Shown here one piece after another: positions 31,347 through 42,503 of a DNA stretch of 64,000 nt; position 1 is the stretch's first letter; every line of letters starts with the position of its first letter. A program made the translations under genes and the position numbers. Under the pieces are notes generated by a model, which saw nothing but the letters and a program-made list of their open reading frames with translations, was not told the DNA's origin and made no database searches. This stretch comes from Caenorhabditis remanei (lineage: Eukaryota > Nematoda > Chromadorea > Rhabditida > Rhabditidae): assembly GCF_010183535.1 (NCBI RefSeq), contig NC_071333.1:19280587-19344586 (forward strand), in the 5' to 3' direction.

Positions 31347-32416
31347 GAAGTAAACATTCAATTGGGAACAAAGAAATTTCAGAATCGGAACTATATTTTT
31401 GTCAATGTTAAATCAGTTAATAGTTTTTATAAAGATAGATACAAATAGCCTCGTTGCAAATTTCAAAATACAATTTTTTGAATGAATTTTTACGAAAATG
31501 TTTTCAATGATTTCAAAAGGAAGATTTCAATGATTTCAAAAGCCTGGCAAATGCTCATTTTTACCGTGACCAATTTCTATGAAGTCAGTGGTGAGGTTTT
31601 TTTACCTGTTTGATGACAACACAACCGTAAATAAACTACTTAGTGAACAAAAATCACAAAACTAATTCAGGATTCACGTCGTTTTTTGAGTTTGGCTCAA
31701 ATTAGTTATATCTTGCTCTTAATCTTTCCCGTAATTGGTCTTGAGGCATTATTTTGTGTTGTAAGACATTTTCTAAATGATGGAAGTCTATTAATGACAA
31801 TTTCAATTCATTTTATTCATTTTAATTTTTTTTCCTAACAGTCTTGATTTTTTGACAGAATCAGCTCTAGTATTAGCGTCTTTCTCGTGTGCGGTGCCGA
31901 GAAACGCGTCAGTAACGTTGAAGGCGTATTAGTATACGGGTAGGGCGCGCATACAACGATGCTCCGCACGCGGGGGCGTACAACGATGCGCCGGAGTAAC
32001 GAACGCGCACGCGGCCTCATTCGGCCATACTCTTCACTTCCTTCATTTTTTTCTTTCGTTGTTCTCCATCATTTATTAGTCCTCATTATTGCCTCGCATT
32101 TCTTTTTTGTTTTGAAGACGTGCACTATATTGTAGTCCACGCAAACGATGCTCCGAAATGACGAGCGCGCCCTGTTTAGCAACAATGCGTGTGTTCCCCT
32201 TAACATCCGACCTCTCTCACCGCCTTTGTCCATTAGCAAAGGTGAGGAGTGTGTCCTCCCAACCTGCCCTCATCCCCTACCTCTCATTTTCTCATTCTCT
32301 TTGTTTTCTGCAAAAATCGATAGTATATGCACTTTTTTCTACCCAAATTCGTATTTTCCGTTTGTAACATTTGCTCAAGGAATCCTGTAACACTCAATTT
32401 TCCATTTTCCAGGAAG
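31347..32416. other. Spacer and promoter region of the Ser/Arg-rich gene
   Basis: No coding exon is supported. A CpG-rich block at 31880-32020 and again at 32135-32175 holds three copies of an acgatgctccg-type motif (about 31957, 31984 as acgatgcgccg, and 32145). It may be the promoter. TTTTCCAG at 32405-32412 is a likely spliced-leader acceptor for the downstream ATG. Confidence 0.45.
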
Positions 32417-33673
32417 ATGAGCGCACCGATCCGTTCACCACACAGCTCTCCCTCAAGCTCGCCCAGAGATCTTCGTGCATTGGATTCGGATACAGACCCA
32501 ATGGAATTTGGAGGTTAGTAATATTTCAGAGATGTCTAGCAGAGAAAGAAATTGATGAATATTTTCCGTCCAGTTCACAAAATAATTTCAATATTTCAGA
32601 ATCAGACAATTCCATTCATCACAATGTCACTCCGGAACTCGGTCATAGAGAGAATTTGGTGACACCGGAACTACCAATTGGAGATGTTGCAGCCGCTCAA
32701 GTCACCCCATCCACGCGTCCAATGTTCTCGATGGCAGGCTATCACTCAGACTCGAATGATGGTGCCGGTCCATCTGGACTACCGTCCATCTACCTAAGAC
32801 GTATTTCCAGCCGTAGAGGACGAGGTAAGTGTTGTAATACCCATTGTGAATTCGATATTCCGCCGGAGTGAGATTTTTAACATTTCTCATATCACTGGCG
32901 TCACAATGAATTTACTTTCAAAGTTAAATTATTTCTTCTTTTTCAGGCCGCTTCCGGGTTGTGCGCCAACCATCATCTTCATCTGATTCTGCATCAACCG
33001 GAAACGTCGAGTCGTCGCCGAAAAGTGATGAGAAATCAAGCAAGCTTTCGGCAAGAACGTCACTCCCACTTGATCTCGAAATGGACATTGACAATTTGGA
33101 GTCGATGACTGTGTCGACGTCTCGTCCTCCAGTCACTAGAAAAAGACCGAGCGACGCCGGAGGAATATTCGATCTGAAAGTTAAGCATTCGAAAAATGAT
33201 GGAGAATCGTCAGTTCCCAGTCATCATGCATCATTGAGCATTGCTGGCGTTGAGATTACAGGCCAATCAGGACAAGCTCCATCCGCAAGTGGAGAACCAT
33301 CAGTTAGTGCCACAGGTAAGTTGTTTCCAACCAATCAAATTTTAGTGAGATACTTGGCTATTTACAATATAGCTCATCTGGTTGTTCGCTAATGAAACTG
33401 TTTCAAAGTGTTGTGGCACTTTGATATCTGCAAAAAGTTGAGGGAGACACCATTTCTTTTTGTGAATTCGATCAACTCAATCAATTTCTTATTTCAGAAG
33501 CCGGACGTTCGCAAATCACAAGCTCCGGAAGAATCTTTGCACGTCGTCGTGCCATCGTTCGTCGCCGTGAGGCTTCACAAGAAGATTCGAATGACATGGA
33601 GACAGATACCGCGGACAAAGGACCGTCCGATTCTCATTGTGACGATCATGGAGATAAATTGTCGAACAAGTAG
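32417..33673 (+). CDS. Ser/Arg-rich low-complexity protein of unknown function (288 aa)
   Basis: Four plus-strand exons (32417-32513, 32600-32824, 32947-33315, 33498-33673) join in phase 1 at every intron and give 288 residues. The start follows TTTTCCAGGAAG. The N-terminus is Ser/Pro-rich (SAPIRSPHSSPSSSPRD), the middle has a short Arg/Gly patch (RRISSRRGRGRFRVVRQ) and long Ser/Asp/Glu-rich stretches, and the C-terminus has an Arg cluster (ARRRAIVRRRE) and an acidic end. No membrane segment or catalytic motif is visible. Such composition is common in nuclear or RNA-associated disordered proteins, but no family is recognised. The tail exon is related to the orphan exon at 31166-31346 in the opposite orientation. 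Confidence 0.75.
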
Positions 33674-34167
33674 TTTCATTCATCTAGCAGAATCCATACT
33701 TTTTCCTCGTCCCACTGAATATTATTATCTCTTCTAGCTCTTACTCAAGCTCTAATAGCTGTTTTTTCACTTGTTCCTTTTTCTGTATCTGTTACTGTTT
33801 TTGAAGCCATTGCGCTATAAGCCAGGCGTACTGTAGAAAATTCTACATTTGTTAATAGGAATAGTTTCCTCACTTTTGTTTTCATTCGCTTCAATTGTTG
33901 CCTCCTTAAGGTTAAGTTGCTAGTCTAGTTCGGGAAATGATCCGATAGTTTTTTGTTCTTGTTACAACTGTTGTTTTTGACCCAATGTGTTAGATTCAGT
34001 TGCTAGCTCAGTTTGGGAAATTGTCCCGAATTCTCAGAGATTTCTCTTTTATTGTTTTTGACCCCATTTATTCTGCCTCCGTTTTTATTACTTTAGGAGC
34101 CCTTCCCACATACCCACGCATTCTTTTGAAATAAATTAATAGGGAAGTATACAAAGTGCAAGTAGTT
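33674..34167. other. 3' flank of the Ser/Arg-rich gene
   Basis: Noncoding AT-rich sequence. Two similar segments (ttgctag..cagtt.gggaaatg.tccga near 33917 and 34000) form a short degenerate direct repeat. Confidence 0.4.
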
Positions 34168-34415
34168 ACATCAATATCTGTGAGTCGTACAAATACAGAG
34201 CTATCTATTTGTTGAAACAACTGGTTTTGCTTCCAAGATACTGTCGACCTGTTGGGGATGCTATTAGGAGACGAGAGTCTTGTGCGACTAGGTCAGTAGA
34301 TGGAGTGAGATTGTAAACCAGAAGACTTACTCGCCTTCTTTCACTAAATAGAAAGTGACCCAGATCGGAGTCCCGTTTGTGTGTTCCAATAGGTAATTTT
34401 GTGTGATACTCTGCG
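34168..34415 (+). repeat. Copy of the dispersed RING-cluster repeat
   Basis: Contains the hallmark order atatctgtgagtcgtacaaa, tgttggggatgctattagga, tgtaaaccagaagacttact and gatcggagtc.cgtttgtgtg. Similar copies occur at about 36555-36715, 37040-37180, 37330-37500, 40015-40170 and 40665-41010. It lies at the 3' side of the first RING gene. Confidence 0.7.
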
Positions 34416-34497
34416 GATTACATAACCTCCAAATAAAGAAAAAGAACATTTATTGTAAATCAGAATTTAAAAAAAGATTGAGCAGAAATTATTTTTA

Positions 34498-35151
34498 TTA
34501 TTTGTTTAAAATAATGAGATTGGTTGGGCAATTCTTGATTTGCCAAATTTTGCGGCAAAATGGGCACATCACAATACGATCGTTGTATTCATTCAAATTC
34601 TTCAGACACTTTGCACAAACTGTGTGTCCACAACCTGAAAACTTTTCATTAAAATGTACCTATATATTTTTGACCAGTATTTCATGACCGTAAAGACACT
34701 CACCTAGAGCTTTTGGCAGGTTCTCATCCTCATTGAACTCGTCAGTGCAGATTTCACAGGATGGAGCGTCTCCCTTTTCTTGTACAACTCCAGAAAGCAC
34801 TTCTGCTTTCAACTTTACAAACTTCTCACGAAGCTGCCTGGTTTCTTCCCGTTTTTCTCCAAGAAGCACATGAAAATCATCAGATTCAGAAGATGATCCA
34901 GCACTCCTTTTTCGACGGTGAAAATCCTTTTGGAATTGTACCATGTCGCGGTCGAGTGCTTTCAATCGAGTTTCGTGTTCTTTGATGTGCTCTTCGTTGA
35001 AATCGATTGCTTCCTGCTTTACGAGTTTCAATGTATCGCGTTCCTTTTCCAAAGGCGTCAAGGACAAAAATTTCTGTTGAGTTTCATTTCTTGTTTTTTC
35101 TATTTTCTCTTTCAAAGCAACAACGGTGGCTTCAAGGCGACGGGTGGTCAT
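34498..35151 (-). CDS. Coiled-coil RING-finger protein, pair 1 minus member (194 aa)
   Basis: Two minus-strand exons (34704-35151 and 34498-34634) join in phase 1 and give 194 residues. The first 125 residues are charged heptad-like helix (TVVALKEKIEKTRNETQQKF and on), a probable coiled coil. A C3HC4 RING follows, split by the intron: CEIC, then across the splice GCGHTVCAKC, then CPFC. The canonical spacing suggests an E3 ubiquitin ligase, inferred from the domain alone. An ATTTTCAG acceptor lies directly before the ATG. The gene is head to head with 35690-36447 across 538 bp, an arrangement repeated twice more downstream. Confidence 0.85.
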
Positions 35152-35689
35152 TCTGAAAATTTTGATGCTCTTGAATTTTCATGCAATAAACAAACGAGAA
35201 TGAGAAAAAAGGAAGAGAAAAAATATCAGAATGAGCGATGGTCGCAAAACAACGTATATCCAAGAGAAGAAGTGTTCAGAGAGGAAATAATGACTGTCTG
35301 CATAGGATTCCAAAATCAATAGAACGTTTGGGTCTTGCAACGAAACGCAACAAAGCTAGTGAAGGGGCAGAGATTCCCGCGAGGCAAGCAATATCTATGA
35401 ACATCATAAATCAGTGGTCTCACAACGAAACGCAGCAAAACGCTGCGCGCGCATCTGTCCAGCGGGAGAACTGTTTCTATGTAGACCATAACTCAATATA
35501 GAAGAGGCAGGGTCACTGCGCACCATTTCCTGTTCATCCACCCCAACTATTCATCATTAATTTTCTTTTTTTCTGCGAGTTTTTGTTCTGATAGTTTTTT
35601 TTTCATTTAGATAAACCTAACCTATTCTTGAAATTAGATTGTTTACATCCCATTTTTTTAGAATCAACTAGCAATCAATTCGTCGCATT
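35152..35689. promoter_or_regulatory. Head-to-head intergenic region, pair 1
   Basis: A 538-bp divergent spacer. It contains the motif ctcacaacgaaacgcagcaa followed by acgctgcgcgcgcatctgtcc (about 35418-35462) and a related tcttgcaacgaaacgcaacaaagctagtg (35333-35361). The same motif recurs in the spacers of pairs 2 and 3, so it is the best candidate for a shared bidirectional promoter element. Confidence 0.5.
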
Positions 35690-36447
35690 ATGGTTCGAAA
35701 CAATGGAAGAGTCAAAACAAAACGGGCTCTCACAGAGAATAAAAATTCTCAAAAGGAAAAGACGACCTCTCAGCCAGTGCCAAAGAAAAGAAAAACGGAG
35801 CAACCTCAGGAACTCAACAAGCAGGACGAGATCAGAATTCTGAGGGAAGAGTTAGAAAAGGCAGAAAAAGAATCCCGTGAAGCTGTACAGTTCATCGCTG
35901 AAGAAACAAGAAGATTGAAGCGAGAAAATGTTCAACTTGAAGATGAGATAAGGGATTATGGCGTGGAACTCCGGTTCATTAAAATTAAAACTGACAGGGA
36001 GTTAGTTTGGAAAACCCAAGAAAAAGAGGTGCTTGTTAAGAGCTTGGAAAAAGGTGATGAAGCAGATAGAGCAGATAACGATGTATTTGCCAGAGAAGAA
36101 AACATTTCACAGACTTATATCGAGGCGATCAATAATCTCAAGGAACAAATCAAGAATTCGAACATGACAGCAGCCAGAGCAATGGCTTCAAGGAAAGCTT
36201 GCGAGATGTGTCAAATAGAATTCAATGAGAACTTTAACGAGAGTGTTCCAAAAATTTTGCGTGAGTTTGTTTCATATCGTTTTGAACTCAAGACATTTCC
36301 TTATTTACAGCTTGCGGACATACATCATGTTTGGGATGTATCAAGAAACTTCTCACCGACGGACACGTTCGATGCCCTTCTGATCGTTGGTTCACCAAAC
36401 TCAACGGATCTCCAGAATCTCTTCCAACAAATTTTGCTGCTCTCTGA
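35690..36447 (+). CDS. Coiled-coil RING-finger protein, pair 1 plus member (235 aa)
   Basis: Two exons (35690-36260 and 36311-36447) join in phase 1 and give 235 residues. The N-terminus is basic with KKRK, a likely nuclear localisation signal. A long coiled coil follows (EIRILREELEKAEKESREAV through about residue 160), then a RING split by the intron: CEMC, PCGHTSCLGC, then CPSD. The final zinc ligand is Asp in place of Cys, a known RING variant. The family differs from the minus-strand partner in its RING sequence but shares the layout coiled coil-RING-one intron. AATAAA signals lie about 60 bp past the stop. A ubiquitin ligase role is inferred. Confidence 0.85.
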
Positions 36448-37639
36448 TCAAGGATTTTGTATTGTTATTACAAACGTTGTTGGATTCTCAGTCAATTTGA
36501 GTCTTAAATAAATACGCGTTCACATTCATGAGGAAAATACAGATGTTTATTGGCTTTTTTGATACTGTTGACCAGTTAGGGGTGCTATTAGGAGACAAGG
36601 GTGTAGTGCGAATAAAACATAGAAAATAGTGTATGTGTAGATCAAAAGAGAGCACATACAAGTTTTCCCAATAAACAGCTGAATCGGAGCCTCGTTTGTG
36701 TGGTTAACAGTTGTGCGAGTTGTGCTTTATTACTGTGGTTGTACATATATAGGGGTTTCCCAAATGCATTGTACACACTCTCACAAGCAGTTAGATGACT
36801 TCAGTAAAGATAGTAACAAGTGACTGAATAAACCATGAAGCAGAACAACTCCTACTGTTGCATATAATAAGAGGTGAATCAAACGGATACTTCAACTTGG
36901 CTAGTTGTGCATAATTTATCAAATCAGGATCAGAACGATGGTGAAGATGCAAACGGAATTATATCTGACCATGAAGGGATCGCGAAATAGCTATTGTCAG
37001 TTCGCTCGCTTTTCATATCGCAATTGTGGGTAAATGCCAACCCAACCATCTCCATTTGGATATCTGTGAGCCGTATAAATACAGACCTAATGATTTATTG
37101 AAACGATTATATTAGTTTCTTTGAGGCTGGCGACTTGTTAGGGATGCAGGGACAAGAGTCTAGTGCGACTAGCACAGAGGTTGGGCTTTACTCTTCTCCA
37201 AACTATACAAACACACAAGGCAGATGGTGTGCCCGCAACCTGAAAAGTTCTTATTGGAAAACCGCACACAATTCTTCCCAAAAAACAACTAACAATTCAG
37301 ATCAGACGATCAAATGTAGGAATAACTAAAAGGTAGCGTTTTGGAGGTTGTCGATCAGTTGGGGATGTTATTAGGAGATAAGGGTCTAGTGCGATTAGGA
37401 GAGCGGATGGAGTGAGTGTGTAAACCAGAAGACCTACACTCGCCTTCTCTCACTAAATAGCAAAAAACTCAGATCGGAGCCTCGTTTGTGTGTAGTAACT
37501 AAACGGTAACGTTTGGCGAGTTGAAGTCTGGTGCTCTAGGACGCTGAATTGTCCTGTATTCATCGTATGACAATTTAAAAAAGTTAACATTTATTCCCAA
37601 TAAGATATGAAGTAATAAAGACATTGAACACAAAATACA
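36448..37639. repeat. Spacer filled with dispersed cluster repeats
   Basis: Holds copies of the cluster repeat at about 36555-36715, 37040-37180 and 37330-37500 (ggggatg-tattaggaga, gatcggagcctcgtttgtgtg), separated by unique AT-rich DNA. It also contains the RING exon relic at 37180-37262. Confidence 0.6.
37180..37262 (-). pseudogene. Relic of a RING-gene second exon
   Basis: On the minus strand, after CTTTTCAG, the sequence reads GCGHTICLVC followed by LEKSK, close to the second exon of the pair 3 minus gene at 41126-41262. No first exon is nearby, so it is a fragment left by duplication or recombination in the repeats. Confidence 0.7.
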
Positions 37640-38295
37640 TTATTTTTTTAATATGAAGAGGTTAGGAGGGCAGGTCATAAAACAACATCTCTTGCGGCAA
37701 AAGGGACAGTTTACAGAATTGTTATACTTGTCCAAATTTTTCAGGCACTTAGAGCAGATTGTGTGTCCGCAACCTGAAAAATGTTCATTAGAAGATAGAG
37801 ACCTATATATTTTTTGACGACTATTTCGTGACCATGACGACACTCACCAAGAACTTTCGGCATATTCTCATCTTCATTATACTCGTCAGTGCAGACTTCG
37901 CAAGACGGAGCGTCTTCATTCACTTGTACAATTCCAGAAAGCACTTCTGCTTTCAATTTTAGAGACTTTTCACGAAGCTGCCTGGTTTCTTCTCTTTTTG
38001 TTTCGAGAAGAGCATGGAAGTCTTCTGTTTCAGAAGTTGCTCCAGCACTTCTTTTCCGACGGTGAAAATCCTGCCGGAATTGTACCATATCGCGGTCCAT
38101 TGATTTCAAGTGGTTGGCGTGAGCTTTGAGATTCTCCTCGTTGAAATCGTTAGCCTTCTGTTTTTCGAATTTCAATCTTTTGTGTTCGTCTTCTAAAGGC
38201 TTCAGAAACAAAAGTTTCTCTTTAGTTGCATTTTTTGTCTTCTCTATTTTTTCATTCAAAGCAACAATGGTTGATTCAATACGACGAGTGGACAT
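37640..38295 (-). CDS. Coiled-coil RING-finger protein, pair 2 minus member (193 aa)
   Basis: Exons 37848-38295 and 37640-37773 join in phase 1 and give 193 residues, matching the pair 1 minus gene in exon length (448 nt for exon 1). The coiled-coil half (STRRIESTIVALNEKIEKTK and on) and the KDFHRRKRSAG-like segment align with the paralog. The RING is CEVC, GCGHTICSKC, then CPFC. A longer in-frame start exists at 38400, but the start at 38295 is chosen because it matches the paralog and follows TTTTCAGA directly. The C-terminus after the RING is rich in cysteine (CCFMTCPP). Probable E3 ligase, by domain only. Confidence 0.85.
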
Positions 38296-39055
38296 TCTGA
38301 AAATTATGATGCTCTTGGCAATAAACAAACGGGAAAGAAAAAAAGGGAGAGAGAGAGAGATTTCAAAATGAGCGATGGTCGCAAAACGACGTATATTCAA
38401 GAGAATAAGTCTTTAGAAATCAAATAATGATCGTCTGCTTAGGGTTCCAAAATCAATAGAAGAGTTTGGGTCTCGCAACGAAACGCAGCAAAGCTAGTGT
38501 AGCGCGCAGATTTTTCCCGCGAGGCAAGCAATATCTATGAAGATCGTAAATCAATGGTCTCGCAACGAAACGCAGCAAAGTGCAGCGCGCTCATCTGTCA
38601 AAACGGGAGAGCAGTATTCCTGGAGACCATAACATAATGTAGAACAGGGTCACTGTGCATCACGTTTTCTTATCTTCCTCCTCCCCAACGATACATTGAT
38701 TTTCTTCTCGCCACATACTTGTCGTTCTGATTGTGTTTCTTTCATTTATAATAGATATTTAGATATATGGAGACTACAACTCAATGGTCCTGCAACAAAA
38801 CGCAGCAAAACGTAGCGCGCGCATCTGTCCAACGAGTGAAACAATATTTATGACGACCATAACTCAATGTGAAAGAGACGCATCATTCCTTATTATTCAT
38901 TTACCTCAAATATTCATTGATTTTCTTCTTGCCTGCTAGTTTTTCTTCTGACATGTTTTCTTTCATTGAGTCATACCTTACATATTATTGATAGTACATT
39001 ATTTTCCATCCCACTTTTTTTTTACAGAATCAACTAACAATCAATTCGTGGCATT
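38296..39055. promoter_or_regulatory. Head-to-head intergenic region, pair 2
   Basis: A 760-bp divergent spacer with three copies of the cgcaacgaaacgcagcaaa...gcgc.catctgtc motif (about 38473-38520, 38560-38605, and 38793-38830 as tgcaacaaaacgcagcaaaa). One copy more than in pair 1 explains much of the greater length. Confidence 0.5.
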
Positions 39056-39867
39056 ATGATCCGAAACAATGGAAGAGTCAAAACAAGACGGGCGGAAACT
39101 GAGAATGAAAATTTTCCAAATGAAAATTCTCAATCAGTGCCAAAGAAAAGAAAAATTCAGGCTTCTCAGCCCGTGGCGAAGAAGAGAAAAACGGAGCAAC
39201 CTCAAAAAACCGACAGGAAGGACGAAATCAGAATTCTGAGGGAGGAGTTAGAGAAGGCAGAAAAAAAATACCGTGAAGCTGGAAAGTTTATTATTGAAGA
39301 AACAGGAAGATTGAAGAGAGATAACGTTCAACTCGAGGAGGAGGCTAAGCACCATGGCGAACAATTTCGGTACATTAAATATAAAATTGACAGAGAGCTA
39401 GTTTGGAAAAAGCAAGAAAAAGAGGCTCTTGCTAGGACCTTGGACAAAGGTCAAGAAGCAGATAAAGCAGATGACGATGTATTTGCCAAAGAAGAAAGAA
39501 TGGCACAGTCTTATCTCGAGACGATCAATAATCTTAAAGAGAAAATCAAAAATTCGGACATGACAGCAGCCAGGGCGATGGCTTCAAGGAAAGCTTGCGA
39601 GATGTGTCAAATAGAATTCAATGAGAACTTTAACGAGAGTGTTCCAAAAATTTTGCGTGAGTTCATTTGATTTAATTTCTAACTGAAACGTTTCCGTTAG
39701 AAGCTACCTCTCACATTTCTTTATTTTCAGCTTGCGGACATACAGTATGTTTGGGCTGTATCAAGGAACTTTACACCGATGGACACGTTCGATGCCCTTC
39801 CGATCGTTGGTACACAAAACTCGACGAATCCCCAGAATCTCTTCCAACTAATTTTGCTGCTCTCTGA
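39056..39867 (+). CDS. Coiled-coil RING-finger protein, pair 2 plus member (245 aa)
   Basis: Exons 39056-39656 and 39731-39867 join in phase 1 and give 245 residues. It is very close to the pair 1 plus gene: IRNNGRVKTRRAETENEN at the start, two KKRK basic clusters, a coiled coil, and a RING with CEMC, PCGHTVCLGC and CPSD. A 20-residue stretch before the RING (SDMTAARAMASRKACEMCQI) differs from the pair 1 copy by a single residue, and the sequence up to the splice donor is unchanged, so the RING end is either recently copied or under constraint. A short in-frame insertion near the N-terminus accounts for the extra ten residues. Confidence 0.85.
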
Positions 39868-41125
39868 TCAAGGAGTTAATATTGTTTTTCAATCATTCTT
39901 TTATTCTTTTTTAAAGATTTCATATTTGTTCTTCAAAGATTTTTGTGTTATTTGTCTTTTCCAGTCTTAAATAAATACGTGTTAAAGAATGCTTGACATT
40001 TGTATATTAACTTCCTTGAGACTGTTGACCAGTTTGGGATGCTGTTTGTAGACTAGGGTCTAGTGCGAATAGGACAGCGAGCACGGTGTATGTGTAGATC
40101 AGAAGAGGTCACAGTGGAATCTTCGCCAGCGATTCAAATCGGAGTCTCGTTTGTGTGTACTAACTTACGTTTGCGAGTTGTCCCGAATTACATGAAATAC
40201 ATGTCAAATGACAGAGCAGTGAGACAAATGGATGGTGAAAAAATGAAGCATTATAACTCATACTGTAACATATAATAAGAGGTCAGTCGAACAGATATCG
40301 TCAGTTCACTCGCTTTTGGTATTGCAATTGCGGGCAGGGTTGGGAAATTCCGGGCCGGGCCAGGCCGGGCCGGTCCGACAGAAAAATTTTCCTCGGCCCT
40401 GCTCCTGTAGAAATTTGAAATTTTTTTTGATTTTTTTTGCAAAAAAGTGGATTTTTCGACTGTGCTTTAAAACATCGGTAAAAGACTTAGCGTACGAGAA
40501 AATTTGAAAACTTTGATTTTTTTAAATGAAAATTTTGCAGAAATTTGTGAAAAAATGGTGCACATTTTTTGAATCGGGGCCGACCGGGCCGGAAGAATTT
40601 TTTGTCAGCCCGGCCCATCCCGGCCCGGCCCGGAATTTCCCACCTGAAAACCCAACCATCTCCAATTGGATATCTGAGGGTTGTACAAATACAGAGCTAT
40701 CGATTCATTGAAACAACATCATTAGTTTCATTGAGAATATCGTCGGGAATGCTATTAGGAGATCTAATGCGACCAGGACAGAAAGAAGAGTGTATGTGTA
40801 GATCAGAAGTGGGCACAGACAAATGTTCTTGATAAATAAAGGGCGACACTAGATAGCAAGCAATCAGAACCTCTTTTGAGTGTACCAACTGTATTCTATT
40901 GGGAGACGAGATTCTAGAGCGACTAGGTCCGACTAGGTCAGCCCCCTTCTCTCACCTAATAGCAAATGACGCCGATCGGAGTCCAGCTTGTGTGTACCAA
41001 TAGGTAATTGTGTGCGATACTCTGAGGATTGCATAAAGGCCAAAACAAAAAACTTAACATTTATTTTTGAACAGATTTGAAACAATAAAAAGAACGAAAG
41101 TATAAAGAACGTTTTCAACATAAAA
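39868..41125. repeat. Spacer with cluster repeats and a MITE
   Basis: Cluster-repeat copies lie at about 40015-40170, 40665-40890 and 40893-41010. Between the first two, the segment 40180-40330 resembles 36860-37030 of the previous spacer, showing that the whole pair-plus-spacer unit was duplicated. The MITE at 40337-40657 has inserted into this copy. Confidence 0.6.
40337..40657. mobile_element. GC-ended MITE with long terminal inverted repeats
   Basis: A 321-bp element with about 50-bp imperfect inverted ends, gggttgggaaattccgggcc at the left and ggcccggaatttcccacctg...cccaacc at the right, around an AT-rich core with long A and T runs. The corresponding place in the previous spacer (about 37025-37050) lacks it, giving an empty-site comparison. 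It has no coding capacity. Confidence 0.8.
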
Positions 41126-42503
41126 TCACTTGTTCAACGAAAAAAGGTTTGTTGGACAATTTCTGGTAGAACACTCATGACGACAGAAGGGGCAATTCAC
41201 AAGATGACCATTACTCTTCTCCAAACTATCCAAACACACAAGACAGATGGTGTGCCCGCAACCTGAAAAATTTATACTGGAAAACCAGTATTTGTTTCGA
41301 CCACTGCTTCGTGACTGTGACCAAACTTCCCAAGAACCTTTGGAAGTTTCTTATTGTCGTTGTAGTCTTCAAGGCAGATTCCGCACGACCTAACATCTCT
41401 ATTTGCCAGCGCAAACCCAGTTGCCTCTTCCTTCATCTTCAGAAATTCCTCTCGTCGCTCCCTGATAACCTTTCTTTTCGCCTCAAGCCGAGCGTGAAAC
41501 TCTTCATTCTCAGAAACAGAACCATTTCGCCGTTTTTCTTGAAGTTGCTTTTGGTACTTTTTCTTATTTTTTTAAATTAAATTTATTTTGACTAAAAGGA
41601 AACCATATAGATTCAAAAGACTAGAAACGATCCCTCACGAGACAGTTTCGAGTAGAAAATAGGGATGACATGATACATAGGAAACGGGGAATGAGAATAA
41701 ATATAAAAAGGAGGGTAGACAGACAAGTTGGCAAGGGGGAAGAGATAACCGTAAGAAGGCAAATTAAATGAGAAAAGAATAATATGTATTTAACAAAATG
41801 ACCAGATGAGATAATTAATTAAAACCGGGTAATGGCAGAGTCAAGAAGATGTTCAAATTGGGAGGGGGAGAGGAAACTACTAACATTGGCAACGATGGCA
41901 TTCCAAATGGGGAGAATAAAAGAGAAAAAGTTATCGGACAGGGGGGAGAGATTAATGAGGGTCATGGGTCTTCGAGGAGAACTTGACAGTCTGATAAAGA
42001 AATTGAGGTTTGGGTAATGAGATGCGCCAGCAATAAATTTGTAAATAAGGAGTAATTGAGCTTTCAGTCTACGGTGTCTTATAGAGTGGATTGAGAGGAG
42101 TTCAAGACGATGTGAATAGGACGAAAAAGGGATATTACATCGTTGGAGAGTTTTCCTAGAGTAAATTCGTAAAGTGGATTCCAGCAGTCTAGAGAGAGGT
42201 GAGGAGGGGGCGAGACAGAAGATAACAGAAGCGTATTCAAGAATTGGAAGAACATACGTTTTGAAAAGAAAAGAGTAAAAGGCAGGATTGTTAGATTTGA
42301 AAGATCATTCCTCTCAATCGAGTCGCATGGTGCTTCAAGATCCTCTTTTTATCTTTGATTGCTTTGGTAACTCGAAGCTTGGCATCATCGTGCTCCTTTT
42401 TTAAAGTCTCAAGGAAAGATTTTCTCAGTTCGATCGCTTTTTTGGTTTTTTCAATCTTATTCTTCAAAGCAGCGATCGCTGCCTCGGTTCTCGCAGTAGA
42501 CAT
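41126..42503 (-). pseudogene. Coiled-coil RING gene, pair 3 minus member, disrupted by a LINE
   Basis: The start (42503, STARTEAAIAALKNKIEKTK) and coiled coil align with the pair 1 and 2 minus genes as far as KHHATRLRGM. There a non-LTR retrotransposon fragment interrupts the frame with an immediate stop. The gene resumes near 41568 (KKKYQKQLQEKRRNGSVSEN) and continues to CGICLEDYNDNKKLPKVLG. The splice donor, GTGAGT in the other copies, reads GGAAGT here. The RING second exon (41126-41262: GCGHTICLVC, CPFC, ending SLNK-stop) is still open. Two independent lesions make this a pseudogene. Confidence 0.85.
41569..42296 (-). mobile_element. 5'-truncated non-LTR retrotransposon (LINE) 3' end
   Basis: The minus strand encodes the C-terminal end of a LINE reverse transcriptase ORF (KTYVLPILEYASVIFCLAPS through HLLDSAITRF-stop at 41819), followed by about 250 bp of 3' UTR ending in TTTAATTTAAAAAAATAAG. 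The ILEYAS motif is typical of the region after the RT palm in CR1/Jockey-type LINEs. The 5' end is cut at about 42296. It inserted into exon 1 of the pair 3 RING gene in the same orientation. Confidence 0.85.

Noticed and set aside
32158..32390. Plus-strand frames of 69-80 codons before the Ser/Arg-rich gene
   Set aside because: They lie in the CpG-rich and pyrimidine-rich upstream region and end at or before the acceptor used by the real first exon.
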